A DNA stretch of 5,672 bases from GCA-002862325 sp036339295 (GTDB taxonomy: Bacteria; Planctomycetota; Phycisphaerae; Phycisphaerales; SM1A02), in the NCBI GenBank assembly GCA_036339295.1, contig JAYZBK010000003.1:1-5672 (forward strand), written 5' to 3'. Numbering within the stretch: the first letter of the stretch is position 1; each line of letters opens with the position of its first letter. Shown piece by piece: positions 1 through 5,672 of the stretch. The notes below the pieces were generated by a model. It did no database searches and was not told the DNA's origin. It saw only the letters and a program-made list of their open reading frames with translations. A program made the translations under genes and the position numbers.

Positions 1-924
1 GCGGTCCGCCGCCCGTTGGATCGCGGGTGTCTCCGCCACGATCTTCGCCTTGCGGGCCCGGTCGGCGGTGTAGACCTCGCCGGGATTCTTGCTGTGATCC
101 TGCGTGACCGCCTCCATCCGGGTTCGGGTCTCGGCGTCGACCTCGTACCCGAGGAACGCAGGCAGGTCGCCATCGAGGAGCCGCGTCTTCAGGTCCGGGT
201 ACTCGACGCAGCGAACTCGCCCGGCCTCGGCGAGCCGCAGCCCGGACCGCATCAACGCCTCCAGGTAGAGGCCGTTTCCCTCGTCGGGGTCCGAGACGGA
301 CTGCGACGGCCGATCGGCCTCCGGGATTCTCGAGAACCAGTCGGCACCCTGGAGCGAGGCCAGCACCTCGCCGGGATCCCGGTGGATGAAGATCGCGGGT
401 GGCGATCCCGCCCCCTCCAGCACCCGATCCGCGTGGAAGAGGTTCCAGCTCGTGCACTTGACGACGGCGCGGCCACCGCGTTCGTTGGCGGTGTGCTCGA
501 GGCAGGAGAAGAGGTCCATGAGCGGACGATGGTCGTCCGCGAGGACCATGGTGTTCAGCACCCCGGGTTCGGAGAACACGACCCGATCGGGAACCGCGCC
601 CAGGAGCCGACGGGCCAGCGTGCTTCCGCACCGGGCGACATGGAAGATCAACCCGCCGAGCGGCCTCGAGAACAGGCCGTCGCGAAGTCCCCGGCGAAGC
701 GAGGTCGCGGGCGCGGCGAACCACGGGAAAGCGGGGCCGTTTTCCGGCAGGAACTCCTCGTCGAAGAACGGTCGTTCGAGCCTCGACCGAGCCAGATCGG
801 CCCAGACCACCCGCGAAGGAGTCCCCGGTTCGCCCGGGAGGTAGCGGATCGGCGTGAACGTCCGACCATCGGCGATCGCTTCCATCGCCTCCCGCGCGTG
901 AATCTGGTTCGATCGGTCGAGCAC
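1..924 (-). CDS. Sulfotransferase-family protein, C-terminal end cut by the window edge
   Basis: This frame is open from the left edge through position 924 on the minus strand, giving at least 308 residues without a stop. Numbered from the GTG at 924, it carries FHVARCGSTL at residues 94-103, which fits the P-loop-like 5'-phosphosulfate-binding motif of PAPS sulfotransferases. It then has VFSEPG at 116-121, a conserved Lys in VVKCTSWN at 156, and HRDPGEVLASL at 181-191, whose R182 and S190 have the R-x8-S spacing of the 3'-phosphate-binding motif. A segment like 'FTPIRYLPG...VVWADL...RPFFDEEF' precedes the P-loop, as in a bacterial subgroup of sulfotransferase-like proteins. Family members transfer a sulfuryl group from PAPS, but the acceptor here cannot be read from sequence. 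No signal peptide is seen, so it is probably cytoplasmic. The start is uncertain: GTG at 924 has a poor ribosome binding site, TTG at 963 is possible, and ATG at 885 has GGGAGG only two bases away. The gene is divergent from the oxygenase operon. Confidence 0.85.
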   Translation of the reverse strand, partial: MLDRSNQIHAREAMEAIADGRTFTPIRYLPGEPGTPSRVVWADLARSRLERPFFDEEFLPENGPAFPWFAAPATSLRRGLRDGLFSRPLGGLIFHVARCGSTLARRLLGAVPDRVVFSEPGVLNTMVLADDHRPLMDLFSCLEHTANERGGRAVVKCTSWNLFHADRVLEGAGSPPAIFIHRDPGEVLASLQGADWFSRIPEADRPSQSVSDPDEGNGLYLEALMRSGLRLAEAGRVRCVEYPDLKTRLLDGDLPAFLGYEVDAETRTRMEAVTQDHSKNPGEVYTADRARKAKIVAETPAIQRAADR

Positions 925-981
925 ACCTGCTATTGTGGCGATTCCGACAACCCCGGCAAGCAACCGAGAGGAAGAAACTCG
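925..981. promoter_or_regulatory. Divergent intergenic region, probable promoters for both directions
   Basis: Only 57 bases separate the GTG at 924 (minus strand) from the ATG at 982 (plus strand). Transcription must diverge from here or from within the 5' end of the sulfotransferase gene. TATTGT at 931-936 could serve as a -10 box for the plus strand, but no convincing -35 box lies upstream. On the minus strand CACAAT (938-933) is a similar weak candidate, which would fit better if the sulfotransferase began at ATG 885. The promoter assignment rests on gene arrangement, not on strong motifs. Confidence 0.35.
966..971 (+). promoter_or_regulatory. Ribosome binding site of the cupin oxygenase gene
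   Basis: GAGAGG lies ten bases before the ATG at 982, a slightly long but workable spacing. It supports ATG 982 as the true start, rather than the much longer upstream open frame that begins near position 16 and overlaps the sulfotransferase gene. Confidence 0.6.
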
Positions 982-2289
982 ATGACCATCGCCGATGCCG
1001 CATCGCTGCTGGCCCCAATCTCGATCGACGACTTCGTGGAACGCTTCCTGGAGCGCGAGGTCCTTCACCTCGAACGCAACGATCCGCTCGTGGTCGACGG
1101 GATCTTCGACCTCGAATCGATGGGCCGGTGCCTTCGATACGGCCGTCCACACCTCACCGATGCCGTGCGGGTGATCGCCCCGGACGGGGGCGGCGAGGTG
1201 ACGCCGGCCATGCTCGCCTCCGCCCGGATGGACCCGGAGAGCGGGATCGCCGCGATGCGGTCGGCCTTCGCCGAACGACACACGCTGATCTTCAACGGCG
1301 CCGAGAGTTACTGGCCCGCCGTGGAGCGAATCGTCATGGATCTTCGACGCGTTCTTCGGTCGAATGTCCTTTGCAACGTCTACTGCACGCCACCGGCCTC
1401 CCAGGGCTTCGACACGCACGTCGATGCGCACGACGTCCTCGTCCTGCAGACCAGCGGATCGAAGACCTGGCGGCTCCACGAGGTCGAGCACGACCTCCCG
1501 GTCGAAAGCTCTCCACTGGCCTCGGAGATGTTCCCCCGTCTCGCCAGTGCCCTTCCCGACCACGGGGAACCGACCCGGGAGGTGGTCCTGCGGCCGGGAG
1601 ACGTCCTCTACCTGCCTCGTGGCGTCCCGCACTCGGCCGCATCCACCGACGAGCACTCGGTGCATCTCACGATCGGCCTGTATCCGCGGCGGGTCCACGA
1701 GCTCCTCGCTCGGATCACCGATCTCGTGGCCTTCCAGAGCATCGATCTCCGCCGACGCACGCCGCTCGAGTTCTACACCGACGGATCGACCGCGCCGACC
1801 GCCGGCGACCTCCTTCGCCGAGCCGCGGAGCTGGCGGATGCGTGCGACCCGCCGATCGATCTCGGGAGGCTCCTCCAGGCCGACGAGGAGGGATGGTCGG
1901 GTCCGCCGGATCCGAGCGGCAGCTTCGCCTCCGCCCTGGCCGCCGGAAACGTCGACCTCGACACCGTGCTCGAACGCCCGGAAGGGCGCCGCTGGACGAC
2001 CCGACGCGCCGAAGGGGAGTTCCGGATCTCGTGCGGGGCGAGGATGTCGCTCCCGCTGAAGCTCGAGCCCGTGCTCGGGTTCTTCGAGAGGCACGAGCGT
2101 TTCCGAGTCGGGGAGATGCCCGCGCTCCTGAGCGAGAACGCGAAGCTGACGCTGGCGCGCAACCTGCTCAAGGCGGGTGTCCTTCGCGTGTCGGACCGCC
2201 CCGCACCGACGATCGAGCAGGCGGCCGCCCCGGGTCCGGATCTCTCGTGGCTGCAACCGGGCATCCCCGGCGTCACCCCGAACGGCTGA
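982..2289 (+). CDS. Cupin/JmjC-type Fe(II)/2-oxoglutarate oxygenase, ROX (Cupin_4)-like, 435 aa
   Basis: The protein resembles the ribosomal-oxygenase family (bacterial YcfD/RoxA, human NO66 and MINA53), which hydroxylates Arg or His side chains in ribosomal proteins using Fe(II), O2 and 2-oxoglutarate. An N-terminal segment, ISIDDFVERFLEREVLHLER, matches the family's opening. The motif GFDTHVDAHDVLVLQTSGSK follows; its H146 and D148 are the expected metal ligands. The third ligand is H217 in YLPRGVPHSA. The HxD...H triad is complete, so the enzyme should be active. A C-terminal stretch near residues 357-404 (LPLKLEPVLGFF ... LLKAGVLRVS) looks like the family's winged-helix domain. At 435 residues it is longer than YcfD, about 370. 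The open frame extends upstream to position 16, but that part is antisense to the sulfotransferase; ATG 982 has a ribosome binding site and begins the family-like sequence. The next gene starts two bases after its stop. Inference: beside a RiPP precursor it could be a peptide hydroxylase, though a ribosomal-protein substrate is equally possible. Confidence 0.88.
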   Translation: MTIADAASLLAPISIDDFVERFLEREVLHLERNDPLVVDGIFDLESMGRCLRYGRPHLTDAVRVIAPDGGGEVTPAMLASARMDPESGIAAMRSAFAERHTLIFNGAESYWPAVERIVMDLRRVLRSNVLCNVYCTPPASQGFDTHVDAHDVLVLQTSGSKTWRLHEVEHDLPVESSPLASEMFPRLASALPDHGEPTREVVLRPGDVLYLPRGVPHSAASTDEHSVHLTIGLYPRRVHELLARITDLVAFQSIDLRRRTPLEFYTDGSTAPTAGDLLRRAAELADACDPPIDLGRLLQADEEGWSGPPDPSGSFASALAAGNVDLDTVLERPEGRRWTTRRAEGEFRISCGARMSLPLKLEPVLGFFERHERFRVGEMPALLSENAKLTLARNLLKAGVLRVSDRPAPTIEQAAAPGPDLSWLQPGIPGVTPNG

Positions 2290-2291
2290 CG

Positions 2292-5207
2292 ATGCCAGGC
2301 TCCCCCACGACGCCCGCCCGGGTCCATGCGACCCGCCGCCTCCTCGACGCGATGTCCCCCCGGGCGGGGGTGGCGGTCGCGTTCCATCTGCCGAGCGTGC
2401 GAGAGGTGGCCGACGACGAACAGGTCCGGGGCATGTACTTCCTGGACGAGTCGATCGATCTCGACTCGATCGAGGCGATCGCGATGGCGCCCGGCGGCGC
2501 GGCGATGTTGCTGAAGGACGGCACGGTCCGACTTCCCCCGGCCTGCCCCCGTTCGCAGGAATCCGGCCCTTCGCTCCTCGACTCGCACGCCGAGGAACTT
2601 CGGCACCTCGAACCACTCGGCCGACTGTGCATCGGCGTCGGTCGGGTCGCGGGCCTGCCGCCGGTCGCCCTCGCCCTCGACTTCGAGGACGGGTTCGCCC
2701 GCGGCGCGGCGGTCCTGCGTTCCGAACCACGCGGCGGCGGACTCGACCTGCTTTCCGCGATCGGCGTGCGCATCCTCTCCACCACGACGCTGTCCGATGG
2801 TCGGGTCCGGGTGGAACTCGAGAATCGGCTCGAGGCCCATCTCGATGCCGCACGACTCTCGCAGTACCGACGCACCGGAAACTGCAACCGGTTCTTCCTT
2901 TCGCACGGAGACGCCGACGGCGATCTGGAGCAGGGACTCGTCGAAGCCGCGCGGGTTCGCATCGCCGCGGGACGCGAGCGCCTGGCCGCGGCGACGATCG
3001 AGGTGGCGAATCGGGCCCTCGACGAGAGCCTGGCCCTCCACCAGCGGCCGCCCGGTGCGGAGGAAACCACGCCCTACGGCGATCTCGTCCCGCTCGGCTT
3101 CCTCGGCGCGGCCCTCGCCGCCATCCGCGACGCCGGCGGCGGCGAGGCCGATGCCGCGGAAGAGACCCTCGCACGACTGCAAGCTCATCTGGAGTCCCAC
3201 CGACGCTGCGGTCTCTGGGGCTACAGCCGGGGCTGCATTCCCACGAGCACCGATACGGCGCTGGTGACGCTCGCCGGACTCGATCCGGACTTCGACGCCC
3301 TGGAGTCGCTTCGGGGCGACTCCGGAGGGTTCATCCCGCAGGCCGTCACCGAAGAGGGCGGCGGTGATGCGATGCGTCGCACTCCGGCGACGGCACACTG
3401 GGAACAGGAGGACGTCCCGACCACCGCCCTCGTCGAGGCGTTGCGGATCGACGCCGGTCTCGACCCGCGGACCGACGCCACCTGGTTCCTCCGCCGATTC
3501 CGCCGCTGGGGCGGGCTCTACTTCACGCCGTCCACGATGGGGCCCTGGGCGGTGGCTCGCCTCGCTGCGCGGCTCGGGGACGGGGAGGATCCCGCCGAGT
3601 CGAACGACGACGGCGCGGGCACCGATCGCACCGCCGACCTCCGAGCGACCGTGATCCGGCTGGTGCATGCGAGCCGGGAGGCGGCCGGCGACCGGGACGA
3701 CCACGATCCGATCCTGCGAGAGAGCCTCGGGATCCTCGCCCTCGCCGAACTCGACGCGGCGGATCGATTCGCGCTGGCCGCCCAGGTCCGCCTTCTCGGC
3801 GAATGGGAAGAGGGCGGCGCGAGCGAGACGCCCTTCCACTCCACGGTCGTACGGCCGCCTGTCCGGAGCTTCGAGGAGATGATGGCCGTCCAGGCCGATC
3901 CCGCCACGGCGTTCCTTCACGGCACGGTCCATGCCGTCACCCTCTACGAGGACCCCCACCGACTGATCGCGACGGCGCTCGCCTGCCTCGCCCTTCACGT
4001 CGATGCAACCGCGATCCGGACGGTCTCCGACGGATACCAGCTCCGAACGAGATCACGTGGTCCGGTTCGGAATCGCGCGTTCGTGCATGTCGAGCCCTAC
4101 ACGGCACCGGCCAGGTCGGTCGGGGAGGACGAAACCGATCCCTTCGTGGTCCCACGTGATCGAATCGGACTCGAGGAGGCGATGTCGGACACGCTCGACC
4201 GACTGGGGCCGGCCTTGATCTCGCCCGAGGCCCGCACGAGGATCGGCCGGGCCGTCGCACGGACCGATCCCAACCACCTCAAGGGCGCGACGTTCGGGCT
4301 CGAGCTTCGATTCGACCCCGACGACGACACCGTCGACTTCCTCTGGTGCCTGAACCGGTCCAAGCGCAATCTCACCGCCCTGCTTTCGAATCCCGACAAG
4401 CATTCGCGATTCCGCCAGCTCGCCAGGCTCTGGTCGATCCCACCGGGCGGCTCCCGTCCACCGATTGCGCACATCGACTCCATCTGGTTCGAACACGATC
4501 TCGACGACCGGGGCCTCGATGCCCCCCCCGCGTTCTTCCTGGGTCCCTCGAGTCTCGAAACGGAGGACGACGCCATCTACGGGCCTCGCGCCGTCGCCCG
4601 CAACATCCGCCGCGTGATCGACGCCTTCGACCTCGAGTCGACGATCCACGACGACCTCGACGCGACCGCCGAGCGGATCCACCAGCTCGACACCGACGCC
4701 CCGATCTTCCAGACCGGGCTGATGTTCTCCCGCCGGTCGAACCCCGTCCGCCTGTGCTTCAAGCCGACGAACGACCACCAGCAGCTGCTCGAGATCCTGC
4801 GTGGAGTGGGCCTTCGCGATCGCCTTCCGAACCTGGCCAGGATCATCGATCGGATTCCGGAGGCCTCGATCGCGCCCTGCGTCGACATCCGGTCCGGCGG
4901 CGTCGATCCCCGGGTCGGATTCGAGTGCTATTCGGGAGAGGGTCGGCAGGGCCGCTGCTCCCTGATCCGCTCCATCTTCGAGGCCTTCCGCGATTCGAGC
5001 CGGGTCGATCCGGCGAAGGTCGACGCCTTCCTCGACATCGAAGGGTGGTCGGAACTTGGACCGCACGGTGGCGTCCACCGATCGATCAACCACGTCAAGA
5101 TCGTGGCGCAGCCCGACGATACGATCGAGATCAAGGGCTACCTCGCGCTTGCTCGTCTCCCGGCCCCGGCCTTCAAGCCGCTCGAGTCGGACGCAACGAA
5201 TCCCTGA
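2292..5207 (+). CDS. 971-aa protein of unknown function; terpene-cyclase-like toroid plus a distinct C-terminal domain
   Basis: I do not recognise this gene by name. The first ~220 residues match nothing I know. Residues ~260-575 look like an alpha/alpha-toroid related to squalene cyclases and prenyltransferase repeats: CGLWGYSRGC (306-315) is followed by TSTDTALVTLAGL, HWEQEDVPTTALVEAL starts at 369, and WGGLYFTPSTMGPWAVARL starts at 406. The class II cyclase DXDD motif is not in its usual place before the 'DTA' helix. DRDD (467-470) and DPDD (675-678) fit the pattern but lie in loop-like or strand-like contexts. An acidic linker lies near 425-445. The C-terminal third (~650-971) appears separate, with CLNRSKRN (686-693), HIDSIWFEHDL (727-737), TGLMFSRRSNPVRLCF (808-823), GFECYSGEG (876-884) and a final SINHVKIVAQP...IKGYLALARLP segment. 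Its alternating strands could suit a barrel such as an ABBA prenyltransferase, but this is a guess. No signal peptide or membrane span is evident. No clear ribosome binding site precedes ATG 2292, so translation is probably coupled to the oxygenase gene. Confidence 0.85.
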   Translation: MPGSPTTPARVHATRRLLDAMSPRAGVAVAFHLPSVREVADDEQVRGMYFLDESIDLDSIEAIAMAPGGAAMLLKDGTVRLPPACPRSQESGPSLLDSHAEELRHLEPLGRLCIGVGRVAGLPPVALALDFEDGFARGAAVLRSEPRGGGLDLLSAIGVRILSTTTLSDGRVRVELENRLEAHLDAARLSQYRRTGNCNRFFLSHGDADGDLEQGLVEAARVRIAAGRERLAAATIEVANRALDESLALHQRPPGAEETTPYGDLVPLGFLGAALAAIRDAGGGEADAAEETLARLQAHLESHRRCGLWGYSRGCIPTSTDTALVTLAGLDPDFDALESLRGDSGGFIPQAVTEEGGGDAMRRTPATAHWEQEDVPTTALVEALRIDAGLDPRTDATWFLRRFRRWGGLYFTPSTMGPWAVARLAARLGDGEDPAESNDDGAGTDRTADLRATVIRLVHASREAAGDRDDHDPILRESLGILALAELDAADRFALAAQVRLLGEWEEGGASETPFHSTVVRPPVRSFEEMMAVQADPATAFLHGTVHAVTLYEDPHRLIATALACLALHVDATAIRTVSDGYQLRTRSRGPVRNRAFVHVEPYTAPARSVGEDETDPFVVPRDRIGLEEAMSDTLDRLGPALISPEARTRIGRAVARTDPNHLKGATFGLELRFDPDDDTVDFLWCLNRSKRNLTALLSNPDKHSRFRQLARLWSIPPGGSRPPIAHIDSIWFEHDLDDRGLDAPPAFFLGPSSLETEDDAIYGPRAVARNIRRVIDAFDLESTIHDDLDATAERIHQLDTDAPIFQTGLMFSRRSNPVRLCFKPTNDHQQLLEILRGVGLRDRLPNLARIIDRIPEASIAPCVDIRSGGVDPRVGFECYSGEGRQGRCSLIRSIFEAFRDSSRVDPAKVDAFLDIEGWSELGPHGGVHRSINHVKIVAQPDDTIEIKGYLALARLPAPAFKPLESDATNP

Positions 5208-5266
5208 CAGACTGCCGGGCTCGTCGTCGCATCCTGCTCGACCCCTGTCGCACCACCGATGGTCGC

Positions 5267-5279
5267 GGCGGTCACCGCC
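5267..5279. repeat. Short inverted repeat in the convergent gap, possible weak terminator
   Basis: GGCGG-TCA-CCGCC forms a five-base-pair, three-base-loop hairpin in the 80-base gap between the convergent unknown-function and precursor genes. No T-tract follows on either strand, so a classical intrinsic terminator is not supported. Nothing else is recognisable in 5208-5287. Confidence 0.2.
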
Positions 5280-5287
5280 TGGCTTCG

Positions 5288-5569
5288 TCAGCAGCCCAGG
5301 TCCGTCACGTTCTGCAGGTCCTTGTCCCCCCCCGCCGCGTTGCTCAACTCGTCATCCGACAGGTTCATGTATTCGGCCGGCAGGGCAGGCAGGGTGATGT
5401 GCACGCAGTCGTCCGCGTTCTCCACCACCTTCACGTCCAGGTTGGCAGGGACATCCAAGCCGTGTTCCTTCAGCACGGCCTTGGGGTCAGCCATGAAGCG
5501 GGCCTTCAAGGCCTCATCCTTCCAGCAGGCGGCAAACAATTGGGCAAGAGCGTTCTTCTGCTCGGTCAT
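5288..5569 (-). CDS. NHLP-leader (nitrile-hydratase-like) RiPP precursor peptide, 93 aa
   Basis: This is a ribosomally made natural-product precursor of the NHLP (proteusin-type) leader family, whose leader derives from the nitrile hydratase alpha subunit. The residue 16-67 region shows the family pattern: WKDEALKARFMADPKAVLKE, then HGLDVPANLDVKVVEN, then CVHITLPALPAE. The leader ends in LSDDELSNAAGG with the Gly-Gly at 80-81, the usual cleavage site for a C39-type peptidase. The remaining 12-residue core is DKDLQNVTDLGC. It has one Thr and one terminal Cys, so at most one Thr-to-Cys thioether or one C-terminal Cys modification is possible; two Asp residues at 82 and 84, D90 and N87 are candidate hydroxylation sites. 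Family members often lie by LanM, YcaO or radical-SAM enzymes, and none is in this window. ATG 5569 has GGAG seven bases upstream. Leucine codons are CTG and TTG with no CTC, unlike the neighbouring genes. It converges with the 971-residue gene. Confidence 0.9.
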   Translation of the reverse strand: MTEQKNALAQLFAACWKDEALKARFMADPKAVLKEHGLDVPANLDVKVVENADDCVHITLPALPAEYMNLSDDELSNAAGGDKDLQNVTDLGC

Positions 5570-5672
5570 GGTGTTTCTCCGGGGTCATCAGGGCCGGTTC
5601 CAGCAGGCTGGTCCCAGTGTAATGAACTGATATCGGGAGCCGTACCTTTGGTGTGACGGTTCAACGAGAGCA
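5570..5672 (-). other. Upstream region of the precursor gene, to the window edge
   Basis: This stretch holds the precursor's ribosome binding site and an inverted repeat, CCAGC-AG-GCTGG at 5600-5611, which could be an operator half-site pair or a leader hairpin. TTGAAC (5664-5659) resembles a -35 box, but no -10 box lies at the right distance; TACACT (5621-5616) resembles a -10 box without a partner. I therefore do not call a promoter. Two minus-strand frames enter from the right edge, and one ends in a TGA overlapping the precursor ATG. Confidence 0.4.
5577..5580 (-). promoter_or_regulatory. Ribosome binding site of the RiPP precursor gene
   Basis: On the minus strand GGAG (within CCGGAG) sits seven bases before the ATG at 5569, an ideal spacing. 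It fixes the precursor start. Confidence 0.65.

Noticed and set aside
16..981. The plus-strand open frame continues 322 codons upstream of the cupin oxygenase start.
   Set aside because: It is antisense to a well-supported sulfotransferase frame, its translation is Arg/Pro/Gly-rich without family features, and ATG 982 has a ribosome binding site and begins recognisable sequence.
933..2291. The frame of the 971-residue gene stays open upstream for 453 codons.
   Set aside because: That part overlaps the oxygenase gene in another frame and translates to Arg/Pro-rich shadow sequence; the ATG two bases after the oxygenase stop is the sensible start.
1773..3998. A 741-codon open frame on the minus strand.
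   Set aside because: It is antisense to the oxygenase and 971-residue genes, is low in recognisable motifs, and long stop-free antisense frames are expected in DNA of this GC content.
4053..5093. A 346-codon open frame on the minus strand.
   Set aside because: It is antisense to the C-terminal domain of the 971-residue gene; its Val/Glu/Asp/Arg-rich translation mirrors the opposite strand's codons.
5267..5279. Intrinsic terminator between the convergent genes.
   Set aside because: The hairpin has only five pairs and no T-tract, so it is listed only as a low-confidence repeat.
5616..5664. Promoter of the precursor from TTGAAC and TACACT.
   Set aside because: The two boxes are about 37 bases apart, far beyond a workable spacing, and neither has a good partner.
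1..5672. tRNA, rRNA, CRISPR arrays, insertion sequences or attachment sites.
   Set aside because: No cloverleaf, regularly spaced direct repeats, transposase sequence or terminal inverted repeats could be recognised by reading.

Overview
The window is high-GC bacterial DNA, rich in GC-ending codons, with long spurious antisense frames. That composition, together with a nitrile-hydratase-like (NHLP) RiPP precursor, would suit a Phycisphaerae-like planctomycete, a myxobacterium or an actinomycete. I cannot place it more precisely, and the taxonomic guess is weak.

Layout, left to right. (1) Positions 1-924, minus strand: a sulfotransferase-family protein whose C-terminal end runs off the left edge. 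(2) A 57-base divergent gap at 925-981. (3) Positions 982-2289, plus strand: a 435-residue cupin/JmjC-type Fe(II)/2-oxoglutarate oxygenase resembling the ribosomal-oxygenase (ROX, Cupin_4) family, with a C-terminal winged-helix-like segment. (4) Positions 2292-5207, plus strand: a 971-residue protein that I cannot assign. Its start lies two bases after the previous stop, so the two genes are almost certainly one operon. Its middle part resembles the alpha/alpha-toroid of terpene cyclases and prenyltransferases, and its C-terminal third looks like a separate domain. (5) An 80-base convergent gap at 5208-5287 with a weak inverted repeat. (6) Positions 5288-5569, minus strand: a 93-residue NHLP-leader RiPP precursor with a Gly-Gly junction and a 12-residue core ending in Cys. 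(7) Positions 5570-5672: upstream DNA of the precursor gene, holding its ribosome binding site and a small inverted repeat.

How they may work together (inference): a peptide precursor beside an oxygenase, a sulfotransferase-like enzyme and a large uncharacterised protein looks like a small RiPP tailoring locus. The 12-residue core contains Asp, Asn, Thr and Cys that such enzymes could modify. None of the classical NHLP partners is inside the window: no LanM, YcaO, radical-SAM epimerase or peptidase-ABC transporter. The precursor also uses leucine and valine codons differently from its neighbours and faces the other way. Its link to the oxygenase operon is therefore plausible but unproven.
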